This document shows positions 17,557 to 25,643 of a DNA stretch of 64,000 nucleotides, one piece after another. Made by a program: the position numbers and the translations under genes. A model generated the notes under the pieces. That model did no database searches. It had not been told where the DNA came from and saw only the letters and a program-made list of their open reading frames with translations. The stretch covers positions 1,302,001 to 1,366,000 of the forward strand of contig NZ_CP137891.1 of NCBI RefSeq assembly GCF_033547075.1, given 5' to 3'. The DNA is from Flavobacterium ardleyense. Lineage in GTDB: Bacteria; Bacteroidota; Bacteroidia; Flavobacteriales; Flavobacteriaceae. Each line of letters begins with the position of its first letter. Positions within the stretch are counted from its first letter, which is position 1.

Positions 17557-18711
17557 CTATTTACTTATCACTCGAATGGTTTTCTTTACATTTTCGGCAA
17601 TCTTTCGAGCTTGGTTCATATCTTCGTGAACGATAGTAACGTGTCCCATTTTGCGAAAAGGTCGTGTCTTTCTCTTTCCGTAAATGTGAGGGGTAACGCC
17701 ATCGATTGCAAGAATTTCTTCGATATTTTCGTAAACTACTTCACCATCAAAACCTTCTTCACCAACAAGATTCACCATGATTCCTGCCACTTTACTTTTT
17801 GTGCTTCCAAGAGGTAAATCTAGAATGGCGCGTAAGTGATTTTCAAATTGTGAGCAATAACTAGCTTCTATGGAATAATGGCCTGAGTTGTGTGGGCGAG
17901 GAGCTACTTCGTTCACGATAATTTGGTCGTCCTGTGTTTGAAACATTTCGACAGCCAAAAGTCCGACGTGGTTAAAATGTTCTGAAACTTTCATCGCGAT
18001 ATCCATTGCTTTTTTAGCAACATTTTCTTCAATGCGAGCTGGACAAAGCACATATTCAACCTGATTTGCTTCTGGGTGAAATTCCATCTCTACAACAGGA
18101 TAAGTCGCTACTTGACCTGACGGATTTCTGACTACGATAACTGCTAGTTCGTTTTTGAAGTCAATCATTTCTTCGGCGATGCAGGCAGAGGCAGATAATC
18201 CTTGCAAATCGTCAATGGCTCTAACAACTTTTACACCGTTGCCATCGTAACCAAATTCGGCGGCTTTCCATATAAATGGTAGCGATTGCAAATTATTTTG
18301 AATTGCAACTTTTAGTTCTTCGATAGTTTCAAATCGCTTATACGCTGCGGTGGGAATAGTATTTTTGGTGTAGAAATCCTTTTGGATCCCTTTGTGTTGA
18401 ATTTGCTCTAGAGTTGCTGGCGAAGGGTAAACCTTGATACCTTCTTTCTCAAGCTGTTTTAGAGCTTCGATATTTACAAGTTCTATTTCAAAGGTTAGAA
18501 CATCTACTTGCTTTCCAAAATCGTAAACTGTTTTATAATCCATTAAATCTCCTTGAAAGAATTTATTACAAGCAAATTTGCCGGGAGCTTCATCACTAGG
18601 ATCGATTACGTAAGTTTGAATGTCAAATTTTCGGGTTTCAGCTAGTAACATTTTACCCAACTGTCCACCTCCAAGGATGCCTAATTTAAAATTAGAAGAA
18701 AAATAGTTCAT
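17557..18711 (-). CDS. purK: 5-(carboxyamino)imidazole ribonucleotide synthase
   Basis: ATP-grasp enzyme of 384 residues that carboxylates AIR to N5-CAIR with ATP and bicarbonate. The N-terminal GILGGGQLGKMLL (about 11-23), PSDEAPG, the ATP-grasp lysine strand FIWKAAEFGYDGNGV, and EVAPRPHNSGHYSIEA are family blocks. It is the first gene of the purK-unknown-purE-dcp operon and has a consensus -7 box 15 nt before the ATG. Confidence 0.97.
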   Translation of the reverse strand: MNYFSSNFKLGILGGGQLGKMLLAETRKFDIQTYVIDPSDEAPGKFACNKFFQGDLMDYKTVYDFGKQVDVLTFEIELVNIEALKQLEKEGIKVYPSPATLEQIQHKGIQKDFYTKNTIPTAAYKRFETIEELKVAIQNNLQSLPFIWKAAEFGYDGNGVKVVRAIDDLQGLSASACIAEEMIDFKNELAVIVVRNPSGQVATYPVVEMEFHPEANQVEYVLCPARIEENVAKKAMDIAMKVSEHFNHVGLLAVEMFQTQDDQIIVNEVAPRPHNSGHYSIEASYCSQFENHLRAILDLPLGSTKSKVAGIMVNLVGEEGFDGEVVYENIEEILAIDGVTPHIYGKRKTRPFRKMGHVTIVHEDMNQARKIAENVKKTIRVISK

Positions 18712-18726
18712 AAAATTGAATTTTTA

Positions 18727-18734
18727 CAAAGATA
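18727..18734 (-). promoter_or_regulatory. -7 promoter box of the purK operon
   Basis: The minus strand reads TATCTTTG, a perfect TAnnTTTG, 15 nt before the ATG at 18711. The leader would be under about 12 nt, too short for a purine riboswitch. Confidence 0.6.
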
Positions 18735-18967
18735 CTTCTAATAGGTATAAACGAAAATAGATAATGCTTTTCTTTCGTCAATTTTCAGAATAATTTAAGT
18801 TTACAAAATAAATTTAAATGTCTTACTTATGACTTTTGTGAGGGAAGTGAACAAATGTTGATACTAGCGTGTCAACAGTATCTTTGAGTCATCAGTAATA
18901 ACTATTGAAATTTATTTTGTAGTTGATTTGTATGATTTCCACATTTATTGATCTGCAAATAAAAAGC

Positions 18968-19132
18968 CTATTTGTGTCTGCCACTTTTATTTTCTTCTGC
19001 ATCCCAATCTTTAGTACTATCATTTTCGTCACGATTATCAATGCGATTTTCGTCGGTATCATCAAATTGCTTTTCTCTCGCTTCTTTAAGAGCCTTCCTT
19101 TTTAACTTTTCTTCTTTTTTATTAATTTCCAT
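18968..19132 (-). CDS. Small acidic/charged protein of unknown function
   Basis: 54 residues from ATG 19132 ([20 protein letters not shown]...). It is highly charged: a Lys/Glu-rich helical N-terminal half, then an Asp/Glu/Asn-rich tail ending DWDAEENKSGRHK. There is no hydrophobic core, so it is probably disordered or a helical partner protein. A perfect -7 box (TATCTTTG at 19167-19160) lies 27 nt upstream. That box supports a real gene and excludes the upstream ATG at 19162, which lies inside the promoter. The composition of the tail is too ordered for a chance frame. Function unknown. Confidence 0.6.
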   Translation of the reverse strand: MEINKKEEKLKRKALKEAREKQFDDTDENRIDNRDENDSTKDWDAEENKSGRHK

Positions 19133-19159
19133 TTCCGAAGTTTTTTTTGAAATTGCTAT

Positions 19160-19167
19160 CAAAGATA
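19160..19167 (-). promoter_or_regulatory. -7 promoter box of the small charged-protein gene
   Basis: The minus strand reads TATCTTTG, identical to the purK box. It sits 27 nt before the ATG at 19132. The 200 bases between here and the terminator at 19371 show no gene. Confidence 0.5.
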
Positions 19168-19370
19168 CAAAATATTTAAGAAGACTAAAGAGTAGAGCAC
19201 GTGAAGTACATGGCAGTTTGATGGTTAAGATTATTTTAGATGCTGAGACATTCGTCTTGTCTACTTTAGTGTTTGCTAGCGCTAAATATTGAATCTATGG
19301 AACGACGCTCATAGTTCGTGGCAGTTATTTTTGACAATCGGCTATTTCGCTTTTAGTATTGGCAATAAAA

Positions 19371-19407
19371 AAAGCCGAGGTAACATTGCAGAATGTTCGT
19401 CGGCTTT
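19371..19407 (-). terminator. Terminator of the response regulator gene
   Basis: Stem AAAGCCGA (19371-19378) with TCGGCTTT (19400-19407), with a nested ACATT/AATGT stem inside. In the minus direction it runs into TTTTTT. It lies 29 nt after the stop of the regulator gene. Confidence 0.8.
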
Positions 19408-19435
19408 AGTGCATCATATATTTTTAAGAAAATTC

Positions 19436-19879
19436 TTACTTCTCGTTTTTGTAGATAAAATTTCTGCTCGAAGGCTCAAAAGTTTTCCAATTGATTCCTA
19501 ATGTATACTCAATCGATTTCTTTAATGTAGCAAATGTTGTAGATTTTGTGACATAGAAACTTGCGCCCATATCCAAGCTTTTATTCACACTATGCTCATC
19601 ACTTGACGTGGAGAAAATCACAACGGGAATGTCTTTTAATTGCAAATTATTTTTCAATTCTTGCAGTGCATCAAAACCATTTTTCCCGGGCATATTTAAA
19701 TCTAAAAATATAACCTGAGGAATTGGAGGCGGTGACTGAAGAGAGCCCAAAAGACTGTCAACACTGTTGTGCGTGTGCAATTGAATATTGCCGGTAAGAG
19801 AATCGGTAACGTCTCTAAAAAAATCTAAATCATCTTTATCGTCGTCAGCATAAAAGATAACGTATTCATTATTTTCCAT
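19436..19879 (-). CDS. Stand-alone response regulator receiver protein
   Basis: Single CheY-like receiver domain of 147 residues with no output domain. The acidic pocket is Asp-12/Asp-13 (ADDDKDD), the phospho-acceptor is Asp-60 in FLDLNMPG, the switch Ser/Thr is at 90-91 (IFSTSS), and the conserved Lys-112 is in VTKST. The PG-x-NG and long insertion (SPPPIP) after helix 2 resemble the Rcp1-like receivers that work with hybrid or phytochrome-type kinases. No kinase gene is nearby. It has its own promoter and terminator. Confidence 0.93.
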   Translation of the reverse strand: MENNEYVIFYADDDKDDLDFFRDVTDSLTGNIQLHTHNSVDSLLGSLQSPPPIPQVIFLDLNMPGKNGFDALQELKNNLQLKDIPVVIFSTSSDEHSVNKSLDMGASFYVTKSTTFATLKKSIEYTLGINWKTFEPSSRNFIYKNEK

Positions 19880-19898
19880 AGGGTGTCTTTTTCACATT

Positions 19899-19906
19899 CA
19901 AAAGTA
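19899..19906 (-). promoter_or_regulatory. -7 promoter box of the response regulator gene
   Basis: The minus strand reads TACTTTTG (TAnnTTTG), 19 nt before the ATG at 19879. The stretch up to the hpt start at 20183 (about 300 bases) contains only this promoter, a weak GTAAGAA/TTCTTAC inverted repeat around 20000, and the hpt promoter. Confidence 0.55.
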
Positions 19907-20150
19907 ATATAATTTTATTGCATTTTTAAAATTACTCAATAAAAGCAAGATTATTGAAAACTATAGCCACTAATTTAAAAAAAAAGTAAGAAAATCTACT
20001 ATGATTTTTTTTATTCTTACAATTAGCCACCACCTTTTTGAGTTTCAGACCATCAGAAATACTTGAATTTGGAGGTTTTAAATTCTCAACTATTTTATTA
20101 TCCTGTCAATTATATGCTTTTATCTTGCATCTTACTCGATACTAATTCAG

Positions 20151-20158
20151 TATATTTG
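20151..20158 (+). promoter_or_regulatory. -7 promoter box of hpt
   Basis: TATATTTG is a perfect consensus box 24 nt before the GTG start at 20183. A TTG at 20125-20127 could be a -33 element, but the 23-nt spacing is long. The box lies inside the longest open frame, which argues that the extra N-terminal codons are not translated. Confidence 0.6.
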
Positions 20159-20182
20159 CCAACTATTATAAAACAAACTTTA

Positions 20183-20713
20183 GTGATACAGATTCACGAT
20201 AAGCATTTCGTACCTTTTATTTCAAGCAAAGAATTGGATTTTGCTATTGCATCTATGGCAAAGCAAGTTGAAAATGACTTTGTAGACGAAGTGCCTTTGT
20301 TTATTGGTGTCCTTAATGGAGCATTTATGGTAGTTTCAGATTTTATGAAGCACTATAATAAGCCGTGCGAAATTAGTTTTGTAAAGATGTCTTCGTATGA
20401 AGGTACCGCTACTACCAACGATGTTAAAGAATTAATTGGATTGGATCAAGACCTAACCGGTCGTTCTGTGATTATTATTGAGGACATTGTAGATACGGGG
20501 AACACCGTGGCAAAACTTAAAAAGATCTTTAAGGCAAAAGGTGTAAAAACGCTTAAGATAGCAACACTTTTTTTTAAGCCTGACGCTTACTTGCAAGATA
20601 TTAAACTTGACTATGTAGGTATCAGGATTCCAAACAAATTTATTGTTGGTTATGGGTTGGATTATGACGGCTTAGGTAGAAATTTACCAGAAATTTATCA
20701 ATTAAAAGAGTAA
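20183..20713 (+). CDS. hpt: Hypoxanthine phosphoribosyltransferase
   Basis: Purine salvage enzyme converting hypoxanthine (and guanine) with PRPP to IMP/GMP. The PRPP-binding motif VIIIEDIVDTGNT is present, together with FIGVLNGAF, SSYEGT and the C-terminal VGYGLDYDG. The longest frame starts at 20063 and adds 40 residues unlike any phosphoribosyltransferase. The preferred start is GTG 20183, giving 176 residues and an N-terminus reading (M)IQIHDKHFVPFIS, as expected for the family. The promoter box at 20151-20158 falls within the rejected extension. Next in line, 66 nt on, is adk. Confidence 0.95.
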   Translation: MIQIHDKHFVPFISSKELDFAIASMAKQVENDFVDEVPLFIGVLNGAFMVVSDFMKHYNKPCEISFVKMSSYEGTATTNDVKELIGLDQDLTGRSVIIIEDIVDTGNTVAKLKKIFKAKGVKTLKIATLFFKPDAYLQDIKLDYVGIRIPNKFIVGYGLDYDGLGRNLPEIYQLKE

Positions 20714-20779
20714 CTGATTACCGTAATTAAAAGCAGTAATTTTATAAACATAAACAGCACTAACTATTTTAAATTAGCA

Positions 20780-21352
20780 ATGATTAATATCGTTTTATTT
20801 GGCAAGCCTGGTGCCGGAAAAGGAACTCAGGCACAATTTTTAAAGGAGAAATATAACCTAACGCATATCTCAACAGGTGATGTATTTCGTTATAATTTGA
20901 GCAATAATACCGAGCTTGGCCAACTGGCGAAAACGTATATGGAAAGTGGCGAACTTGTTCCGGATTCTTTGACCATAAAAATGCTCGAAGATGAGGTTGA
21001 CAATCATCCAAATACTTCAGGGTTTTTATTTGATGGATTCCCGAGAACAATTGCGCAAGCAGAAGCATTAGACAAGTTTTTAGTAAAAAAAGGCTGGGAA
21101 GTTACGGCTACAATCGGACTTGAAGCAAATGACGATGTACTAGTACAGCGTATATTAGAAAGAGGAAAAACTAGTGGAAGAGTAGATGATCAAGATGAGG
21201 CAAAAATACGTACACGTTATGCCGAATACAATCAGAAGACTTCACCGTTAATAAATTATTATAGTAACCAAAATAAATATTACCCGATAGACGGGATTGG
21301 GACGATTGCTTGCATTACCTCACGACTAAGTGAAGTGATAGACCAGCTTTAA
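20780..21352 (+). CDS. adk: Adenylate kinase
   Basis: Interconverts ATP + AMP and 2 ADP in the cytoplasm. The P-loop GKPGAGKGT is at residues 8-16, AMP-binding THISTGD and FDGFPRTIAQA follow, and the RGKTSGRVDD region covers the short LID. At 190 residues it is the short-LID form without the Cys4 zinc finger. It follows hpt and precedes a CNNM/CorC-type membrane protein gene and obgE, all on the plus strand. Confidence 0.97.
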   Translation: MINIVLFGKPGAGKGTQAQFLKEKYNLTHISTGDVFRYNLSNNTELGQLAKTYMESGELVPDSLTIKMLEDEVDNHPNTSGFLFDGFPRTIAQAEALDKFLVKKGWEVTATIGLEANDDVLVQRILERGKTSGRVDDQDEAKIRTRYAEYNQKTSPLINYYSNQNKYYPIDGIGTIACITSRLSEVIDQL

Positions 21353-21368
21353 ATCGCCCTTATCAACC

Positions 21369-22652
21369 ATGGAGATAGCATTAATATTTTTTCTTATAAT
21401 ACTCAATGGTGTTTTTTCGATGTCGGAAATAGCACTAATTTCAGCCCGTAAAAGCAGGCTTGAAACATCCGCCAAAAAGGGAAACCGAAGTGCCAAAATC
21501 GCTTTGGAATTGGCAAACTCGCCAAATAAGTTTCTGTCAACCGTTCAAATTGGAATAACTCTAATCGGAATTCTGACGGGACTTTTTTCTGGTGATAAAA
21601 TTACTAGTGATGCAAAGGATTTCTTTGCACGTTTTGACGCATTAGCGTATTACTCCGATTCTTTCGGGGTAGTAACTGTGGTGGTAATTTTGACATTTTT
21701 CTCACTAGTACTTGGTGAGCTTGTTCCAAAACGAATTGGACTTAGCCATCCCGAAAAGATTGCAGTTGCTGTTGCCTTACCAATGAAATTCGTTTCGGTG
21801 GTTACGGCGCCTTTTATCTGGTTATTGACGGTTTCGACTGAATTTCTTTTGAAAATAATGATGATTCGTCCTAATTCGGAAGGTAAAATTACCGAAGAAG
21901 AAATTAAAGCAATCATCAAAGAGGGAACTGAAGGTGGAGAAGTTCAAGAGATTGAACAAGATATCGTAGAACGCGTATTTCATATTGGAGATAGAAAAGT
22001 AAACTCTCTTATGACGCACCGGAAATATGTAGCTTTCCTGCCACTAAGCGCTACCAAAGAGCAAGTAAGAGAACTTATCGGTCGCGAATTACATTCAGTT
22101 TATCCAGTGTATGGCGAAGATTTTGACGATATTGTAGGAGTTGTTAGTCTTAAAAGTATCTTCAGTCGTTATGACGATGATGATTTTGCGTTGACAAATC
22201 TTATAAAAGAAGCGCCATTTATAATGGAGCAGACTACCGCCTACAAAGCACTTGAAAACTTTAAAGTAAGCGGTGTGCATTATGCATGTGTAAGTGACGA
22301 ATATGGGGATTTTCAAGGTATAATTACATTGAATGATATTCTTGAAGCTCTTGTAGGAGATGCTTCAGAATTCTATAAAGAAGATTTTAAACTTGTAGAA
22401 CGTGAAGATGGCACCTGGCTAGTGGACGGTCATTATTCTCTGCACGACTTTTTGACTTATTTTGAACTGGATGATCTAATCAACGATTATGATGTGACAA
22501 CTTTAAGCGGGTTGATAATGACAGAGCTTTCTTTTATTCCGAAAGAAGGTCAGAAGCTACTTTGGAATGATTACGAACTAGAGGTAATTGATATGGACGG
22601 CGTCAAAATAGACAAAGTCATCGTTCGGAAGGTAAAAGAGTCCGAAGAATAA
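21369..22652 (+). CDS. CNNM/CorC-type (HlyC-like) membrane protein
   Basis: 427 residues with three parts. The N-terminal DUF21/CNNM membrane domain (about 1-190) has four hydrophobic segments and the conserved blocks FSMSEIALISARKSRLE and LGELVPKRIGL. A CBS-domain pair follows (about 205-335; VNSLMTHRKYV and VSDEYGDFQGIITLNDIL). A C-terminal CorC_HlyC domain (about 345-425; DGHYSLHDFLTYFEL and EGQKLLWNDYELEVIDMDG) completes it. Relatives take part in Mg2+ or Co2+ efflux. The old label hemolysin is not meaningful here. It starts 16 nt after adk. Confidence 0.93.
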   Translation: MEIALIFFLIILNGVFSMSEIALISARKSRLETSAKKGNRSAKIALELANSPNKFLSTVQIGITLIGILTGLFSGDKITSDAKDFFARFDALAYYSDSFGVVTVVVILTFFSLVLGELVPKRIGLSHPEKIAVAVALPMKFVSVVTAPFIWLLTVSTEFLLKIMMIRPNSEGKITEEEIKAIIKEGTEGGEVQEIEQDIVERVFHIGDRKVNSLMTHRKYVAFLPLSATKEQVRELIGRELHSVYPVYGEDFDDIVGVVSLKSIFSRYDDDDFALTNLIKEAPFIMEQTTAYKALENFKVSGVHYACVSDEYGDFQGIITLNDILEALVGDASEFYKEDFKLVEREDGTWLVDGHYSLHDFLTYFELDDLINDYDVTTLSGLIMTELSFIPKEGQKLLWNDYELEVIDMDGVKIDKVIVRKVKESEE

Positions 22653-22697
22653 ATTAAAAAATTAAATATTCTGCATCTGATGTAGAATTAGAAAGAT

Positions 22698-23705
22698 ATG
22701 ACAGAAGGAAATTTTGTAGATTACGTAAAAATATATGTCTCTTCAGGCAAAGGTGGAAAAGGTTCTACTCACTTACATCGTGAAAAATTTATCGAAAAAG
22801 GTGGTCCAGACGGTGGTGATGGAGGTCGTGGTGGCCATGTGTACCTTGTAGGAAATAAAAGTCTATGGACTTTATTTCACCTAAAGTTTGCAAGACACGT
22901 AAAAGCCGGCCACGGTGGAGACGGTGGAGGAGACAGAAGTACAGGCGCTGATGGAGATGATAAATATATTGACGTTCCATTAGGGACAGTAGTTCGCGAC
23001 AAGGAAACAAACGAAATATTATTCGAAATTACCGAAGATGGTGAGAAGAGAATCGTTGCCAAAGGCGGGAAAGGTGGATTAGGAAACTGGCACTTTAGAT
23101 CTTCGACAAATCAAACACCAAGATATGCACAGCCGGGACTTCCTTCAGAAGAAATGGACATGATCCTGGAGCTTAAAGTACTTGCAGATGTTGGTCTTGT
23201 AGGTTTCCCGAATGCTGGAAAATCAACACTTCTTTCGGTTTTAACTTCGGCAAAGCCAAAAATTGCTGACTATCCATTTACAACTTTAAAACCTAATTTA
23301 GGAATTGTTGCTTACCGAGATTTTCAATCTTTTGTAATTGCAGATATTCCTGGAATTATCGAAGGTGCAGCAGAAGGAAAAGGATTAGGACATTACTTCT
23401 TAAGACATATTGAGCGAAATTCAACTTTATTATTTCTTGTTCCAGCTGACGCTGATGATATTCGCGAGGAGTACAATATTCTTCTAAATGAATTGACCAA
23501 GTACAATCCCGAAATGCTTGACAAAGAACGTATTGTTGTAATTTCCAAATGTGATATGCTTGATGCTGAATTACAAGCCGAAATGAAAACGCAGCTTGAC
23601 AAGGATTTTGATGGAATCCCGTATATGTTTATTTCTTCGGTAGCACAACAAGGGCTTACAGAATTGAAAGACAAATTATGGCAGATGTTAAACACAGAAG
23701 CATAG
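22698..23705 (+). CDS. obgE: Obg family GTPase CgtA
   Basis: Ribosome-associated GTPase of 335 residues. The glycine-rich Obg fold at residues 1-160 ([36 protein letters not shown]) precedes the G domain, with G1 [10 protein letters not shown]2 DYPFTTL, G3 DIPGIIEGA and G4 SKCD. It lacks the optional C-terminal OCT domain. It ends the hpt-adk-CNNM-obgE run and is followed by a strong terminator. Confidence 0.97.
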   Translation: MTEGNFVDYVKIYVSSGKGGKGSTHLHREKFIEKGGPDGGDGGRGGHVYLVGNKSLWTLFHLKFARHVKAGHGGDGGGDRSTGADGDDKYIDVPLGTVVRDKETNEILFEITEDGEKRIVAKGGKGGLGNWHFRSSTNQTPRYAQPGLPSEEMDMILELKVLADVGLVGFPNAGKSTLLSVLTSAKPKIADYPFTTLKPNLGIVAYRDFQSFVIADIPGIIEGAAEGKGLGHYFLRHIERNSTLLFLVPADADDIREEYNILLNELTKYNPEMLDKERIVVISKCDMLDAELQAEMKTQLDKDFDGIPYMFISSVAQQGLTELKDKLWQMLNTEA

Positions 23706-23720
23706 AAATTTTCACATATA

Positions 23721-23765
23721 AAAAAAAGGAGTTCAAAAATTAATTTTGAACTCCTTTTTTTTTGT
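23721..23765. terminator. Strong bidirectional terminator after obgE
   Basis: A 12-bp perfect stem AGGAGTTCAAAA (23728-23739) with TTTTGAACTCCT (23744-23755), flanked by an A-run on the left and a T-run on the right. It can end transcription of obgE and, in the other direction, of the DUF937-OmpA gene. Confidence 0.88.
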
Positions 23766-23841
23766 GATTTTATGAAATCCAGGATAAAAATGAATGAGGT
23801 AGAACTTACTACACTATTAAAGATTTGTAATTTCAAAGACC

Positions 23842-25143
23842 TTACTTAGTCATCACTTTTACCGAAATTCTTCTATTCTGTGCTCTTCCTTCCTCTGTCG
23901 AATTATCGGCAATTGGGTCAGCGGAACCGTATCCTTTGGTAGTGATTCTATTTTTGTCCACACCTAAAGCAACTAATGCGGCTTGGCAAGACTCCGCTCT
24001 CTGAGTTGAAACTTTATTATTAATTGCCTTATCGCCTGTATTATCAGTATAGCCACCTAATTTGAGAGTGGTATTTGGATAGGCTTTCATAATTGCTGCA
24101 ATATTTTCTAATTGTTTTTCGGAAGATGCTTTCAAAGTTGTTTTTCCCGTTTCAAAGTAAATTCTGTCAAAAGTAATCCAGTTACTTTCTTTTTCTTTTC
24201 CTTCATTAACTTCGGCAAAATCAACAATTTTATTTTCAACCGAATTTTCACCTACTTGTAGCCGTTCGCCATTCTTTAGTTTTCTAGTGCCTTCCGGGCC
24301 AATGTCAATAACAAAATTTCCTGATGCATCAAGTGCTCCTGCGGTTGCGACAAAGGCTTCTTTTAATTTCTCGCCAATTGTATCGATGTTGGCCGAAATA
24401 CTATCTTGAGCTACACCTGCAACCATTTCTTCTCTAGCGCACCCCGGCTTACCTGCCAACCACCAAAACAAAATTAAAATAATTAATAATGGAATAAACC
24501 ATCTTAAAAATCCGCCAGTTTCTTGCTCAGGTTTTCCAAAAACAGACTTTCTAGTCTCGATTACGGTGCCATCGGTAAACGGAATTGTCTTATCGTCTGC
24601 TTGAGAGGGATCCAATTCGTGAGTCGCTCCAAGATTTAGATTTGATTTTATATTTAGCGGAAGCGCAGCATTTATATCTGCTCTGCTTTCGGCAATGGCC
24701 ATCATTAAATCCTGAGTAGTCCATTTCTTTTCAAACATCAATTTGCTAATATAGCTGCCAATAACTGGAACAATCATCGCAAATAGGCTAATTGATTTTT
24801 CTTTATCAATCCCCGTTGCTAAAGCTAGTTCGCCGCAAAGAGCATCCTCTTCATCAGAAAAAAAATCAGCCATCATCTGTTTGCCATCTTCAATTAAAGT
24901 TTTTTCATCTTGATTTAGACGAAAATCGGCATCAAATACTATTCTCTCATTATCAGGTTGTTGGGTAAGAAAATTTGTTGGGTCGTCTTTCTTAATTCCA
25001 TTTTGTAAAATTCCAGCCAATACGGCAGGGATCGCAAAATTAAATGCGGTGCGAACTTCCTCGTCGCTACCACCTATTCGTTGGCTTACTCTGGTAATGG
25101 CATGGCCACTAACATCATTGCGTAAACTGTCAATTAAATTCAT
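23842..25143 (-). CDS. DUF937 - transmembrane - OmpA-domain protein
   Basis: 433 residues in three parts. The N-terminal DUF937 region (about 1-165) has NFAIPAVLAGILQNG and FAMIVPVIGSYISKLM. A single hydrophobic helix FLRWFIPLLIILILFWWLAG lies at about 219-238. The C-terminal OmpA peptidoglycan-binding domain (about 315-433) has FDRIYFETGKTTLK, LGGYTDNTGD, the STQRAESCQAAL helix and GRAQNRRISV. There is no cleavable signal, so the protein probably spans the inner membrane once with the OmpA domain in the periplasm. The cytoplasmic DUF937 part has no known activity. Confidence 0.9.
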   Translation of the reverse strand: MNLIDSLRNDVSGHAITRVSQRIGGSDEEVRTAFNFAIPAVLAGILQNGIKKDDPTNFLTQQPDNERIVFDADFRLNQDEKTLIEDGKQMMADFFSDEEDALCGELALATGIDKEKSISLFAMIVPVIGSYISKLMFEKKWTTQDLMMAIAESRADINAALPLNIKSNLNLGATHELDPSQADDKTIPFTDGTVIETRKSVFGKPEQETGGFLRWFIPLLIILILFWWLAGKPGCAREEMVAGVAQDSISANIDTIGEKLKEAFVATAGALDASGNFVIDIGPEGTRKLKNGERLQVGENSVENKIVDFAEVNEGKEKESNWITFDRIYFETGKTTLKASSEKQLENIAAIMKAYPNTTLKLGGYTDNTGDKAINNKVSTQRAESCQAALVALGVDKNRITTKGYGSADPIADNSTEEGRAQNRRISVKVMTK

Positions 25144-25643
25144 AGTTTTTCGTTTTTTTTGGTTTGTAAATAATTTTGATTAATTAAAGCTCATTCAATA
25201 CTTCAAAACTTAAATTGTTCAAGAAGGATTTTTAGAAACTGTGTGTTGGTGAGGCACATATAACTTTAAAGTCTCAAATTTTGATAGCTCATAAATTTAG
25301 GATTTTTAATCTAAAACTGCCGGCATTTGCTCATAATTTTAACATAAAAAAATCCTTCAGACAGCGCTACAATTATGTTTTTACCCCTCAACAATTTAGT
25401 GATGATTACAATCACTATGCAACGAAAGGGATTATAAATGGAACAAATACATGCAACTGGATCTTGTATTTCTAAATTATAAGTTAAATAGCGTTGTTAA
25501 ATCTTAGTTTTCACTGATCACTCAGTTACTAATTAATAATATGTTTTATATTCGCATCGCTGAAAAAACGGACTTGAAAAACAGTTTAAAAAAGCTAGTG
25601 CACGAATCTGCATTATAATATTATAATCAAATTTTAACAAAAG
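25144..25643. other. 500-base intergenic region with no recognised gene
   Basis: Divergent spacer between the OmpA-domain gene and the S46 peptidase gene. A 64-codon frame at 25281-25475 (plus) has no promoter box and a composition typical of chance frames, so it is not called. TATATTCG at 25547-25554 is one mismatch from the -7 consensus and could serve the peptidase gene with a leader near 85 nt. Nothing else is apparent. Confidence 0.5.

Noticed and set aside
18923..19501. Plus-strand frames of 60-106 codons opposite the small charged-protein gene and response regulator end
   Set aside because: Shadows of the minus-strand gene, a terminator and AT-rich spacer. Ser/Phe-rich composition typical of antisense frames.
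20063..20182. N-terminal extension of hpt
   Set aside because: Contains the promoter box and has no similarity to phosphoribosyltransferases. GTG 20183 is the better start.
25281..25475. 64-codon plus frame between the OmpA-domain gene and the S46 peptidase
   Set aside because: No promoter box, no start-context support, random-looking composition.
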